This document shows positions 1 through 8,200 of a DNA stretch of 64,000 nt, piece by piece. The notes below the pieces were generated by a model. It worked only from the letters and a program-made list of their open reading frames with translations. It had not been told where the DNA came from and searched no databases. The DNA comes from Staphylococcus piscifermentans (GTDB lineage: Bacteria > Bacillota > Bacilli > Staphylococcales > Staphylococcaceae), in the NCBI RefSeq assembly GCF_900186985.1, contig NZ_LT906447.1, positions 744,001-808,000 of the forward strand, read 5' to 3'. Numbering within the stretch: position 1 is the stretch's first letter; every line of letters begins with the position of its first letter. The translations under genes were made by a program, and so were the position numbers.

Positions 1-19
1 ATTATAAAATATAAATATA

Positions 20-89
20 AGCAGTATCTTAGAATATTAATAAAAACTTCGACTCAAAGTAAAAAATTCACTAAGATACTGCTATTTTT
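20..89 (+). terminator. Long-arm hairpin ahead of narT
   Basis: A perfect 13-bp inverted repeat, AGCAGTATCTTAG at 20-32 and CTAAGATACTGCT at 71-83, is followed by ATTTTTG. The 38-nt loop is long. It could be the terminator of an upstream operon that lies outside the window, or an attenuator in the narT leader, since it ends only about 30 nt before the narT start. Confidence 0.55.
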
Positions 90-118
90 GTTGATATGAA
101 AACGTTAGGGTGAAAAAA

Positions 119-1279
119 ATGAACAAATCAAAAGGTGGTTTACAATTAACAGTCCAAACTTTAAGTTTGGTCGCTGGGTTTATGGTATGGAGTATCATTG
201 CGCCTTTGATGCCGATGATTTCACAAGACATTAAGATTACAAGTTCTCAAATTTCTATTGTACTTGCAATACCGGTTATTTTAGGATCAGTTTTACGTAT
301 TCCATTCGGTTATTTGACGAACATTATTGGCGCAAAATGGGTTTTCTTTTCTAGTTTTATTATACTTTTATTCCCAATTTTCTTACTGAGCCAAGCGCAA
401 TCAGTTAATATGCTGATGTTGGCAGGGTTTTTCTTAGGAGTCGGTGGAGCAGTCTTTTCAGTAGGTGTAACGTCTATTCCTAAATATTTTCCTAAAGATA
501 AAGTGGGCTTAGCCAATGGTATTTATGGAATGGGGAACTTAGGTACAGCAGTTTCTTCATTCTTGGCACCTCCAATTGCTGGTGCGATCGGTTGGCAATC
601 TACTGTCAGATTATACTTAATTGTGATGGCAGTATTTGCGATTATTATGTTCTTTTTAGGTGATGCTAAAGAGCCTAAAGTTAAAATTCCTTTAGTGGCA
701 CAAACAAAAGATTTACTTAAAGATTTAAGAACTTACTATTTAAGCTTTTGGTATTTTATTACCTTTGGCTCATTTGTAGCTTTCGGTATCTTCTTACCAA
801 AATACTTAGTTGATCATTATGAATTGACAACAGTAGATGCAGGTATTCGTGCAGGTATCTTTATCGCGATTGCGACATTCTTAAGACCTCTTGGCGGTAT
901 TATTGGTGATAAAATTGACGCTGTAAAAGCGTTGAAAGTAGATTTTATCTTTATGATTATCGGTGCCGTCATTTTAGGTATTGCCAGTGACATGATTTTA
1001 TTCACGGTGGGTTGTTTAACCGTCAGCGTATGTGCAGGTATCGGCAATGGTTTGGTATTCAAACTTGTACCGCAGTATTTCCAAAAAGAAGCAGGAGTTG
1101 CAAACGGTATTGTTTCAATGATGGGAGGATTGGGAGGTTTCTTCCCGCCATTAGTAATTACGTATGTAACAAGCTTGACAGGTACAAGCCACTTAGCCTT
1201 TATTTTCTTAGCATGCTTCGGTGTGATTGCACTGATTACAATGTGGCACTTAAGCCGCAAACAACGTGTGTTAGTCTAA
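119..1279 (+). CDS. narT: Nitrate/nitrite MFS transporter NarT
   Basis: Twelve-helix major facilitator of the NarK/NasA nitrate-nitrite porter group, expected to import nitrate for respiration and/or export nitrite at the cytoplasmic membrane. The protein opens with [10 protein letters not shown] and carries the glycine-rich nitrate signature stretches ([13 protein letters not shown] near residue 135 and [12 protein letters not shown] near 325). The ATG at 119 is chosen over the in-frame GTG at 110 because AGGG lies 5-9 bases before it and because the remembered S. aureus NarT also starts at this point (386 aa). In staphylococci narT usually sits beside the nar/nre nitrate-respiration genes, so those probably lie just left of the window. 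The gene stands alone and ends at its own terminator. Confidence 0.9.
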   Translation: MNKSKGGLQLTVQTLSLVAGFMVWSIIAPLMPMISQDIKITSSQISIVLAIPVILGSVLRIPFGYLTNIIGAKWVFFSSFIILLFPIFLLSQAQSVNMLMLAGFFLGVGGAVFSVGVTSIPKYFPKDKVGLANGIYGMGNLGTAVSSFLAPPIAGAIGWQSTVRLYLIVMAVFAIIMFFLGDAKEPKVKIPLVAQTKDLLKDLRTYYLSFWYFITFGSFVAFGIFLPKYLVDHYELTTVDAGIRAGIFIAIATFLRPLGGIIGDKIDAVKALKVDFIFMIIGAVILGIASDMILFTVGCLTVSVCAGIGNGLVFKLVPQYFQKEAGVANGIVSMMGGLGGFFPPLVITYVTSLTGTSHLAFIFLACFGVIALITMWHLSRKQRVLV

Positions 1280-1346
1280 ACGAACTGATGTTAACAATGG
1301 AAAAGATATGATGAATTTAATATTCGTAAATGTTTGAAGACAGGAT

Positions 1347-1387
1347 AGACGGTTGATGTATGATGAGACATCAGCCGTCTTTTTTAA
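1347..1387 (+). terminator. narT terminator
   Basis: AGACGGTTGATGT and ACATCAGCCGTCT form a 13-bp stem with one G-U pair, closed by a short loop and followed by a run of T residues. Confidence 0.8.
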
Positions 1388-1400
1388 AATAAATCTCGTG

Positions 1401-1450
1401 ATGAAAAAATAACCCGCAGAACTATGCATCAAAGCATGAGAACTGCGGAT
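1401..1450 (-). terminator. mvaS terminator
   Basis: On the minus strand CCGCAG...CTGCGG, with inner CATGC/GCATG pairing, is followed by GTTATTTTTT. It lies directly after the mvaS stop codon. Confidence 0.75.
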
Positions 1451-1473
1451 TATTGAAGTAAATTGTTTCTATA

Positions 1474-2643
1474 TTATTTTACAGTATCATAATAACGGAT
1501 ATTATCTGAGATTTCTTTAAGGTAGAAATTGCCTTTCGGTTCTACTTCTAATTCAGTTTCAGTATCGAATTCTAAGTTATCGAAGCGGTTGAAGAATTGT
1601 TCATATTCTTCTACAGATAAAGCTTTACGATTATCTAACATGGCTTTATGACCTTTGATATCGAGATGATCTTGATAATTGTTCATAAGCGTTGCACTGA
1701 AGAATTCTCCGACTGAGCCAGAACCATAACTGAATAGGCCGATAGTGTCTCCGCCATTCAATTTGTGGTTTTCAAGCAATGAAATTAAGCTGAGATATAA
1801 AGAGCCTGTATAGACGTTTCCGACATAACGGTTGTAATCTGTCGCAGATTTATAGCCTTCATTCAGTCTTGCTTGTGTATCTTCTGACGCACTATCTGTT
1901 AAAATAGAATCAAGTGCTTTTTGACCCATTTTTGTAAATGGAACGTGGAAGCATAAAGCAGCAAAGTCAGACAATGATTTATGATGACGTTTCGCGTATT
2001 CGTTCCAGCTTTCTTGGAAAGACTTGATATAAGCATCTTTAGATAATTTACCAGCCACTAGAGGATAAATCTCGCCAGATGGTCGCCAGAAATCATAAAC
2101 GTCTTCTGTATAAGCAACTGAATCATCATGCAATTCAAGGATACTAGGGTTATGGCTGATGACCATTGCGACTGCACCTGCACCTTGTGTAGGTTCGCCG
2201 CCGCTGTTCAATCCATAACGAGCAGTATCACTGGCGATGACTAACACTTTTTCATTAGGACGTGGTACTAAATAATCTTTCGCTAATTGAATGGCTGGCG
2301 TTGCAGCATAGCAAGCCTCTTTCATTTCAAAACAACGCGCAAAAGGTTGGATTCCTAAAAGATGATGAATTTGCACCGCAGAGGCTTTTGCAGAATCAAT
2401 GGCTGATTCTGTTGCAACAATCACCATGGTAATATCTTTCTTGTCTTGTTCTGATAGAATAGGTTGAGCAGCGTTAGCACCCATAGATACAATATCTTGA
2501 GAGACAGGGCTTACAGCCATTTGCGATTGGCCGATGCCGATTAAGAATTTGTTCGGGTCTACGCCACGTGCTTCAGCAAGCTCAGCCATGTCTACGTAGA
2601 AGTTCGGAATATAAAAATTAAGTTGGTCGATACCAATTGTCAT
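1474..2643 (-). CDS. mvaS: Hydroxymethylglutaryl-CoA synthase
   Basis: Condenses acetyl-CoA with acetoacetyl-CoA to HMG-CoA, the second step of the mevalonate route to isoprenoids. At 389 aa it is the normal length of bacterial HMG-CoA synthases. The nucleophilic cysteine is in [10 protein letters not shown] (about residue 111), the general-base glutamate is in [10 protein letters not shown] (about residue 79) and the catalytic histidine is in [10 protein letters not shown] (about residue 233). It is transcribed divergently from the thiolase-mvaA operon, and the intervening 112 bp carry a long dyad, so the whole acetyl-CoA-to-mevalonate section is gathered here. The type II isomerase Fni of the same pathway lies 40 kb away. 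Confidence 0.96.
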   Translation of the reverse strand: MTIGIDQLNFYIPNFYVDMAELAEARGVDPNKFLIGIGQSQMAVSPVSQDIVSMGANAAQPILSEQDKKDITMVIVATESAIDSAKASAVQIHHLLGIQPFARCFEMKEACYAATPAIQLAKDYLVPRPNEKVLVIASDTARYGLNSGGEPTQGAGAVAMVISHNPSILELHDDSVAYTEDVYDFWRPSGEIYPLVAGKLSKDAYIKSFQESWNEYAKRHHKSLSDFAALCFHVPFTKMGQKALDSILTDSASEDTQARLNEGYKSATDYNRYVGNVYTGSLYLSLISLLENHKLNGGDTIGLFSYGSGSVGEFFSATLMNNYQDHLDIKGHKAMLDNRKALSVEEYEQFFNRFDNLEFDTETELEVEPKGNFYLKEISDNIRYYDTVK

Positions 2644-2657
2644 AAATAACCAACATC

Positions 2658-2701
2658 CTTTCTTGATATGTTAAATCACTTTAAATCATATCAAAAGAAA
2701 G
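2658..2701. promoter_or_regulatory. Dyad in mvaS/thiolase divergent promoter region
   Basis: CTTTCTTGATATG (2658-2670) is mirrored by CATATCAAAAGAAAG (2687-2701) with a 2-base bulge; the core arms TTGATATG/CATATCAA are perfect, and TTAAA/TTTAA pairs inside. It lies between two divergent mevalonate genes and could be a shared operator. No known regulator was recognised. Confidence 0.45.
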
Positions 2702-2755
2702 CACAGAAATACAATTTTAAATTAGTAGCTAGTGATAAAAAAGGAGATAAAGATT

Positions 2756-3907
2756 ATGAGTAAAATTGCAATTGTCAGCGCTAAACGTACACCAGTAGGA
2801 AAATTCAGAGGGAAGTTAAGAGATTATTCTGCAGTACAGCTTGGTACGATCGCTTTAGAAGCGGCTATCGATGCTATTGAATTGCCTAAAGATACTATCG
2901 AAAATGTAATTTTCGGTAATGTGCTTCAAGCAGGAAACGGCCAAAATCCAGCACGTCAAATTTTAGTCAATGCAGGTTTACCTACTACAACTCCTGGGAT
3001 GACTATTAATGAAGTCTGTGGTTCTGGATTGAAAGCTGTGATTTTAGGTAAACAACTGATTCAATTAGGTGAAGCTAAAGTCGTAGCAGTAGGCGGGGTT
3101 GAAAGTATGACGAATGCACCTAAATTGCTTATCGAAGGCAAAGAGAAACCTGTACCGAGCTTTATGCATGACGGTTTAACAGATGCCTTTGAAAATGTAC
3201 CAATGGGCATCACTGCAGAACGTATTGCAGATCAATATGAAGTCACACGTGAACAACAAGATGAGTTCGCCGTAAAATCCCATCAAAAAGCCTATGAAGC
3301 CACTCAAGCAGGCAAATATAATGAGGAAATGATTCCGTTGAAAGATGCAGATGGTGAAATGATGACTTCAGATGAAGGCATTCGTGGTAATAGTTCAGTT
3401 GAAAAATTATCAACATTAGACACTATTTTTAAAGAAGACGGTTCTGTGACTGCAGGAAATGCATCTAGCATTAATGATGGTGCGTCAGCATTAATCTTGA
3501 TGGATGAAGATTATGCTAAAGCACATGGTTTCGAAGTGCTTGCGACACTCGGTGACTATGCAGAAGTCGGCTGTGACCCGGAAATTATGGGTATCGCTCC
3601 ATTCTATGCCGTAAGTAAGTTGCTGGAAAAAACAGGCAAAACAATGAATGATATTGATTTAGTTGAAATGACAGAAGCCTTTGCGGTACAAAGTATTGCA
3701 GTTAAAGATAATTTGAATATTCCAGATGAGAAATTAAATATTTATGGCGGTGCAGTAGCAATCGGTCATCCAATCGGTGCTAGCGGTGCACGTCTCGTAA
3801 CTTCATTAGTGAACGAATTACATCAAGAAAATAAACAAACTGGTATTGCTACTGCTTGTATCGGCGGCGGACTGGGTCTCGCTTTAGCAGTTGAAAAAGG
3901 AGAATAA
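2756..3907 (+). CDS. Acetyl-CoA C-acetyltransferase (thiolase)
   Basis: Joins two acetyl-CoA into acetoacetyl-CoA, the feed for MvaS. Thiolase hallmarks are present: the acylated cysteine in NEVCGSGLKAV (about residue 88), the histidine in AIGHPIGASG near residue 348, and the second cysteine in TACIGGG near 378. The ATG at 2756 is chosen because AAGGAG at 2741-2746 sits just before it; the longer frame from 2732 would place that ribosome site inside the gene. The product is 383 aa, usual for the family. It is co-transcribed with mvaA, which starts 6 bases downstream, so a biosynthetic rather than fatty-acid-degrading role is most likely. Confidence 0.93.
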   Translation: MSKIAIVSAKRTPVGKFRGKLRDYSAVQLGTIALEAAIDAIELPKDTIENVIFGNVLQAGNGQNPARQILVNAGLPTTTPGMTINEVCGSGLKAVILGKQLIQLGEAKVVAVGGVESMTNAPKLLIEGKEKPVPSFMHDGLTDAFENVPMGITAERIADQYEVTREQQDEFAVKSHQKAYEATQAGKYNEEMIPLKDADGEMMTSDEGIRGNSSVEKLSTLDTIFKEDGSVTAGNASSINDGASALILMDEDYAKAHGFEVLATLGDYAEVGCDPEIMGIAPFYAVSKLLEKTGKTMNDIDLVEMTEAFAVQSIAVKDNLNIPDEKLNIYGGAVAIGHPIGASGARLVTSLVNELHQENKQTGIATACIGGGLGLALAVEKGE

Positions 3908-3913
3908 TGAATC

Positions 3914-5188
3914 ATGAAAGCATTGGGGAAAGATTTCAGACACTTATCGAGAAAAGATAAATTGCAAAGACTGGAAGAAAATGGCTGGATATCAAAAGAA
4001 AGTCAGCAAGAACTTCTTGAGTATCCGCTACTTTCTGAAGAAGTTGCGGATAGCCTTATCGAGAACGTCATTACTCAAGGTGCTTTGCCGGTTGGGCTGC
4101 TTCCTGATATTGAAGTAGATGGCAAACATTATGCTGTACCGATGATGGTGGAAGAACCTTCTGTAGTAGCCGCTGCGAGTTACGGAGCTAAACTCGTCAA
4201 CAAAACAGGGGGATTTCACGTTGACTCTAGTGAACGCTTAATGATTGGCCAAATTGTATTTATGGATGTGGAACAGCCTGCCGAATTGGCTGAACAATTA
4301 TTGAAGAAAGAGAATCAAATCCATCAAATTGCCGACACTGCTTATCCTTCTATTTTAAAAAGAGGTGGCGGTTACCGCAAAATCGATGTTGATAACTTTT
4401 CAGAAGAACAGCTCGTGTCGTTGAAAGTTTATATTGATACGAAAGATGCTATGGGCGCAAACATGATGAACACTATCTTAGAAGGCATTTCAAGCTTCTT
4501 AAAAGGGGAATGGCCTGAGATTAATATTCTGATGAGTATCTTATCTAATCATGCAACAGCTTCAGTAGTGCGCGTGTCAGGAGAAATCGATGTTGCGGAT
4601 TTAGCTCGAGGAGATATGGAAGGCACTGAAGTAGCACGCCGTTTAGAAGCAGCTTCAATTTTAGCTTATGTTGACCCTTATCGTGCTGTCACGCATAATA
4701 AAGGCGTCATGAATGGTATACATGCGGTAGTATTAGCAACCGGCAATGATACGCGCAGTGCCGAAGCAAGTGCGCATGCGTATGCTTGCAAGGAAGGACA
4801 ATATCGCAGTATGACGAAATGGGAGTATTTACCAGAGAAAGAACGTCTGCGTGGCACAATCGAAATTCCGATGACGTTAGCGACAGTAGGCGGCGGTACT
4901 AAGGTAGTGCCGATTGCACGTTTAGCGCAAGAATTGCTGCATGTTGACTCCGCTCAAGAATTAGGAGAGGTAGCCGCAGCAGTTGGTTTAGCCCAAAACT
5001 TCTCAGCTTGCAGAGCACTAGTGTCAGAAGGTATTCAAGAAGGGCATATGAGCCTGCAATATAAATCACTAGCTATAGTAGCAGGAGCTAAAGGTGCAGA
5101 AATCGAGAAAGTTGCAGATGCTTTAAAAACAGCAGATACAGCAAACATGGCTAAAGCCGAAGAAATTCTAGCAGACTTAAGAAAATAA
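3914..5188 (+). CDS. mvaA: Hydroxymethylglutaryl-CoA reductase, class II
   Basis: Reduces HMG-CoA to mevalonate with two NAD(P)H. It is the compact, membrane-anchor-free bacterial class II form (424 aa). Catalytic elements are the glutamate in IENVITQGALPVG (about residue 50-60), the lysine in HNKGVMNG, the aspartate in NDTRSAEA (about residue 280), the dinucleotide-site segment DAMGANM near residue 180 and the mobile-flap histidine in EGHMSLQ near 380. The start follows the thiolase stop by 6 bases, so the two form an operon that ends at a bidirectional terminator shared with hsp20. Confidence 0.95.
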   Translation: MKALGKDFRHLSRKDKLQRLEENGWISKESQQELLEYPLLSEEVADSLIENVITQGALPVGLLPDIEVDGKHYAVPMMVEEPSVVAAASYGAKLVNKTGGFHVDSSERLMIGQIVFMDVEQPAELAEQLLKKENQIHQIADTAYPSILKRGGGYRKIDVDNFSEEQLVSLKVYIDTKDAMGANMMNTILEGISSFLKGEWPEINILMSILSNHATASVVRVSGEIDVADLARGDMEGTEVARRLEAASILAYVDPYRAVTHNKGVMNGIHAVVLATGNDTRSAEASAHAYACKEGQYRSMTKWEYLPEKERLRGTIEIPMTLATVGGGTKVVPIARLAQELLHVDSAQELGEVAAAVGLAQNFSACRALVSEGIQEGHMSLQYKSLAIVAGAKGAEIEKVADALKTADTANMAKAEEILADLRK

Positions 5189-5196
5189 GCAAAAGC

Positions 5197-5239
5197 AAAA
5201 GCCCCATTGTCCAGTACAAGCTGAACAAGTGGGGCTTTC
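5197..5239. terminator. Bidirectional terminator mvaA / hsp20
   Basis: AAAGCCCCA and TGGGGCTTT arms with a loop of about 23 nt, flanked by A on one side and T on the other. It serves the two convergent genes. Confidence 0.75.
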
Positions 5240-5251
5240 TTCATATTAAAA

Positions 5252-5659
5252 TTAATCAATTGAAATGTTAGAACTTGCTGAAGTATCTTCAGTACGTTTA
5301 GGCAATGTTACTGTCAACACGCCGTCTCTATAGTGTGCGCTGATTTCATCGCTTTTAATATTGCTGAATGAAAATTCACGTTTAACGCTGTTATCACTAC
5401 GTTCTCTTTGAATTACACGGCCTTCTTCATCTTCAGTACGGCTTTCAATTGAACGTTTGGCACTAATAGTCAAAGTTCCTTCATTATAAGAAAGGTTAAT
5501 ATCTTTCTTTTCAAAGCCAGGTAAGTCTGCTTTCAAGATATATTGATTATTTTTTTCGCTGATATCTGTTTTAACTGGATTGATTGTAGGAATTTGATCT
5601 ATAAATTGACGTCCGAATTCTTTGAATAAATCTGTCGGTTTACTTTCGAAAGGCATCAT
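5252..5659 (-). CDS. Small heat-shock protein, Hsp20/alpha-crystallin family
   Basis: A cytoplasmic ATP-independent holdase that keeps unfolding proteins soluble. At 135 aa it has a short N-terminal arm, an alpha-crystallin domain from about residue 35 (YILKADLPGFEKKDI) to the GVLTVTLPK strand, and the short C-terminal extension typical of the family. Two consecutive ATG codons (5659 and 5656) follow GGAG; the second has the better spacing. On the minus strand, GATTAT and GGGTAA, 14 bp apart (5731-5706), resemble a sigma-B promoter, which would suit a stress gene, but the match is loose. It lies downstream of sarZ in the same direction with a 150-bp gap. Confidence 0.88.
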   Translation of the reverse strand: MMPFESKPTDLFKEFGRQFIDQIPTINPVKTDISEKNNQYILKADLPGFEKKDINLSYNEGTLTISAKRSIESRTEDEEGRVIQRERSDNSVKREFSFSNIKSDEISAHYRDGVLTVTLPKRTEDTSASSNISID

Positions 5660-5716
5660 ATCTCTCCTTTAATCATTATTTATTAAAACCTCGTTTATTT
5701 ATATATTACCCTGCAG

Positions 5717-5737
5717 CTAAGACTGATAATCTTAGCA
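5717..5737. repeat. Small dyad between sarZ and hsp20
   Basis: GCTAAGA and TCTTAGC are separated by 7 bases. There is no clear T-run on the minus strand, so it may be an operator upstream of hsp20 rather than the sarZ terminator. Confidence 0.35.
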
Positions 5738-5809
5738 CCGAGATACGTGAGGTTCTTACAATAATTATAGCATGGCAGAGCTCGGATAGATATTTTCAGG
5801 CTTTCACCA

Positions 5810-6247
5810 CTATTCTTTTGAAAAGTTATCGGCAATAAATTTAGAAAGGATAGATTTAATTGTTTTAGCATCCTCTAGCGATACATCTAAACCATTGAAA
5901 ACTTCTTTTGAAATCTGTGAAGTTTCCTGGCGTACTCCCACACCTTGTTGAGTCAGCGCCACTTTCAAGTTACGTTCATCATCTGCTTCTCTGGTTCTCG
6001 TAACAAGCGCTTTCTTTTCAAGCTTTTTTAAAAGGGGAGTTAAAGTACCTGAATCTAAATAAATACGTTGGCCTAAAGTTTTAATATTCAAAGTTTCATG
6101 GGGTTCTAATGCTAGAAGTACAATATAGCCAGTATAAGTCAAATCAAATTTCTTGAGGTAAGGGCTATAGCGTTTGATAATCTCTTTAGATGACACATAG
6201 AATAAAAAACATAATTGTTTTTCTAGAAAACTGTTATTCTCATGCAA
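5810..6247 (-). CDS. sarZ: MarR/SarA-family redox regulator SarZ
   Basis: A 145-aa winged-helix DNA-binding regulator. The N-terminal KQLCFLFYVSSKEII, with a single cysteine at residue 13, matches the redox-sensing one-Cys SarZ/OhrR type, in which thiol oxidation releases DNA. The recognition helix region is YLDSGTLTPLLKKLE and the wing is RTREADDERN. The start is a TTG at 6247, preceded 8 bases earlier by AAGGAG. In S. aureus SarZ affects virulence, oxidative-stress and metabolic genes; here its position next to narT and gltT matches that genome. A cre-like sequence (TGTAAGCGTTCATA read on the minus strand, 6279-6292) lies just upstream, with one departure from consensus. Confidence 0.92.
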   Translation of the reverse strand: MHENNSFLEKQLCFLFYVSSKEIIKRYSPYLKKFDLTYTGYIVLLALEPHETLNIKTLGQRIYLDSGTLTPLLKKLEKKALVTRTREADDERNLKVALTQQGVGVRQETSQISKEVFNGLDVSLEDAKTIKSILSKFIADNFSKE

Positions 6248-6536
6248 TTAAATCACTCCTTATTTAAAACCACGATATTATGAACGCTTACACTTGTCAA
6301 GAACAAAGTTGAAAAATATAAAAATTGTGTTTTATAATTATTGTTTTTTAAAAGTGAGTATATAAATGATGGAGTTTTAAAGAAATAAAGAACCAGAAGA
6401 GTTAGAATAACTTACGACAATTTTGTTACAATACAATCAAAAGAGTTACTAAATTTGTCGAAATCGTTCATAATTGAAAAGATAGAGTTAACAAGTGCAT
6501 AGCGATAGCGTATCGCTCAAAGGAGTCAAACAGATT

Positions 6537-6896
6537 ATGAAGAAGAAAAGAATTTTACCGCTTATATTAATTTTAATCGGCTCACTTATATTAGCGACCC
6601 TATTCTTTTTTGGATTAAAGATATATCAAGGACATCAAAATTTGAAGTTGATTGATCAATATATTACTGAGCATCATTTAGAATCTAAGATCACTTCAGA
6701 GAAAAAGAAATTTAATGCAAAAGACGGCGTTTATTATAAAGAAGTAGTCTTTAAAGACGAGCCTGATAAAACATATGTAATCCAACCGATGGGTACATCA
6801 AGAGGGTTATTCGCTCAAGCTTTCGATACCCAAACTAAGAAACATCTGAAAAAAGCAAAACATAATTTCTTTGATGACAATTATAAGCTTAAATAA
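6537..6896 (+). CDS. DUF3139-type small membrane-anchored protein
   Basis: The 119-aa product starts at the ATG preceded by AAGGAG (6520-6525); the frame is open further left without a ribosome site. One N-terminal membrane segment (residues about 5-24, LPLILILIGSLILATLFF) is followed by a basic extracytoplasmic domain ending FFDDNYKLK. The build matches the DUF3139 family of small Gram-positive exported proteins, whose function I do not know. It is monocistronic, ending at a hairpin at 6927-6962. Confidence 0.7.
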   Translation: MKKKRILPLILILIGSLILATLFFFGLKIYQGHQNLKLIDQYITEHHLESKITSEKKKFNAKDGVYYKEVVFKDEPDKTYVIQPMGTSRGLFAQAFDTQTKKHLKKAKHNFFDDNYKLK

Positions 6897-6926
6897 CTGA
6901 CCAAGTATGTTAGAATAAATGTGATT

Positions 6927-6966
6927 AAGACATTAAGCACGATAAATAGTGTTTAGTGTCTTCTTT
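6927..6966 (+). terminator. Terminator after DUF3139 gene
   Basis: AAGACATTAAGCAC pairs with GTGTTTAGTGTCTT through two G-U pairs and is followed by CTTT. Confidence 0.6.
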
Positions 6967-7041
6967 GCGTTAGAAATGAATTTTTTTAACATCAAAGTTG
7001 GAGAAGCGTATTAAATGACATTTTCATCAACTTTACCATAA

Positions 7042-7057
7042 TGTGATTAATATCACT
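7042..7057. promoter_or_regulatory. CRP/FNR-type (ArcR-like) site
   Basis: TGTGATTAATATCACT fits TGTGA-N6-TCACA with one departure at the last base. It lies about 60 bp before the EamA-transporter start. In staphylococci the Crp/Fnr-family regulator ArcR recognises this type of sequence. Confidence 0.45.
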
Positions 7058-7117
7058 CAAAATGGTTATAACACCTTTAGTATCAGCACAGAGAAAAAAC
7101 ATGATAGGAGGGACGAT

Positions 7118-8020
7118 ATGGCACACAGAAATCAAAAACGTTGGCCGGGATTTGTTTTAGTAATCGTAGGAGCAATATTTTGGGGAGTCGGGGGAACGGT
7201 TTCTCAATGGTTATTTGAAAACAAACATTTGCCGGTGACTTGGTTCGTGGGCGTAAGATTATTAGTATCCGGTCTGCTATTGATTCTTACTTCCTTCATT
7301 TTAGAAGGTAAGAAGACAATAACTATCTGGGCCGATAAAAAAGCCATTTTAAAATTATTGGTATATGCACTTTTAGGTATGCTAGGTGTGCAATATTGTT
7401 TCATGGCAACGATTCATTACGGGAATGCAGCTGTAGCGACATTGTTGCAATATCTAGGGCCGGTCATCATCATCTTATATCTTGTGGCTACTAAAGTGAT
7501 TAATTTCAGATGGAAAGAAGGTATCGCAGTTACCTTAGCATTAAGTGGTACTTTCTTGTTATTAACAAATGGTTCTTTAGCAACTTTATCAGTTCCTATG
7601 CCAGCGATTGTCTGGGGACTGTTATCAGCGTTTGCTATGGCCTTTTATACTATTTACCCTGTGCAGCTTCTAGCAAAATGGGGAACTGTCAATGTAGTAG
7701 GTTGGGCCATGTTCATCGCAGGTATTTTCTTAAATTTCTTGCACCCAATTTGGCAAGTAGACACCTCCAATTGGGATATTAAAGTATTAATTTATATTTT
7801 CATATCAGTTATTTTAGGAACAATGTTTGCCTTTTGGCTGTTCATTTCTAGTTTGAATTACCTTTACCCTCAAGAAGCCAGTGTGTTAGGAACAATCGAA
7901 CCGTTAACTGCGATTTTGCTATCAGTAGTATGGTTAGGTGTTTCATTCGGTATCTGGCAAGTTGCAGGCGTATTTTGTATCGTCTTGATGGTCATATTCT
8001 TGGCAGTCGTCAAAGATTAG
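7118..8020 (+). CDS. EamA/DMT-superfamily transporter
   Basis: Ten-helix membrane protein of the drug/metabolite transporter superfamily, with two EamA repeats (about residues 12-145 and 158-295); GAIFWGVGGTVSQW opens the first and AIVWGLLSAFAMAFYTIYP the second. The ATG at 7118 follows AGGAGGG by 6 bases and gives 300 aa, the family norm; the longer frame from 7043 has no ribosome site. Substrate cannot be read from sequence; relatives export amino acids or other metabolites. A CRP-like dyad lies about 60 bp upstream. Confidence 0.85.
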   Translation: MAHRNQKRWPGFVLVIVGAIFWGVGGTVSQWLFENKHLPVTWFVGVRLLVSGLLLILTSFILEGKKTITIWADKKAILKLLVYALLGMLGVQYCFMATIHYGNAAVATLLQYLGPVIIILYLVATKVINFRWKEGIAVTLALSGTFLLLTNGSLATLSVPMPAIVWGLLSAFAMAFYTIYPVQLLAKWGTVNVVGWAMFIAGIFLNFLHPIWQVDTSNWDIKVLIYIFISVILGTMFAFWLFISSLNYLYPQEASVLGTIEPLTAILLSVVWLGVSFGIWQVAGVFCIVLMVIFLAVVKD

Positions 8021-8031
8021 CCTCTCATTTC

Positions 8032-8151
8032 ATAATTAGGATAGAAAGTTATAAGTTATTTTTTTAACACTAATTACACTAATCTATATTTTCATTTTAA
8101 TCATTTAGTGTAAAATTAGGTTGAACTTTTAATTTTTTCTATCCTAATTAT
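8032..8151. repeat. Long inverted repeat upstream of gltT
   Basis: Sixteen-base perfect arms, ATAATTAGGATAGAAA (8032-8047) and TTTCTATCCTAATTAT (8136-8151), enclose a second pair, TTACACTAA (8074-8082) and TTAGTGTAA (8105-8113). The right arm ends 9 bp before the extended -10 of gltT, so it covers the -35 position. It may also act as the terminator region of the EamA gene. Confidence 0.6.
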
Positions 8152-8159
8152 TTATTTTC

Positions 8160-8168
8160 TGATATAAT
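8160..8168 (+). promoter_or_regulatory. Extended -10 promoter of gltT
   Basis: TGATATAAT matches TGnTATAAT, 33 bp before the gltT start. No good -35 is present, and the right arm of the inverted repeat occupies that position. Confidence 0.55.
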
Positions 8169-8200
8169 TAAACAATGTCAGAAAAAGGGGAGATGCATCA

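Noticed and set aside
5706..5731. Sigma-B promoter of hsp20
   Set aside because: GATTAT-N14-GGGTAA is only a partial match; mentioned with the gene but not listed as a site.
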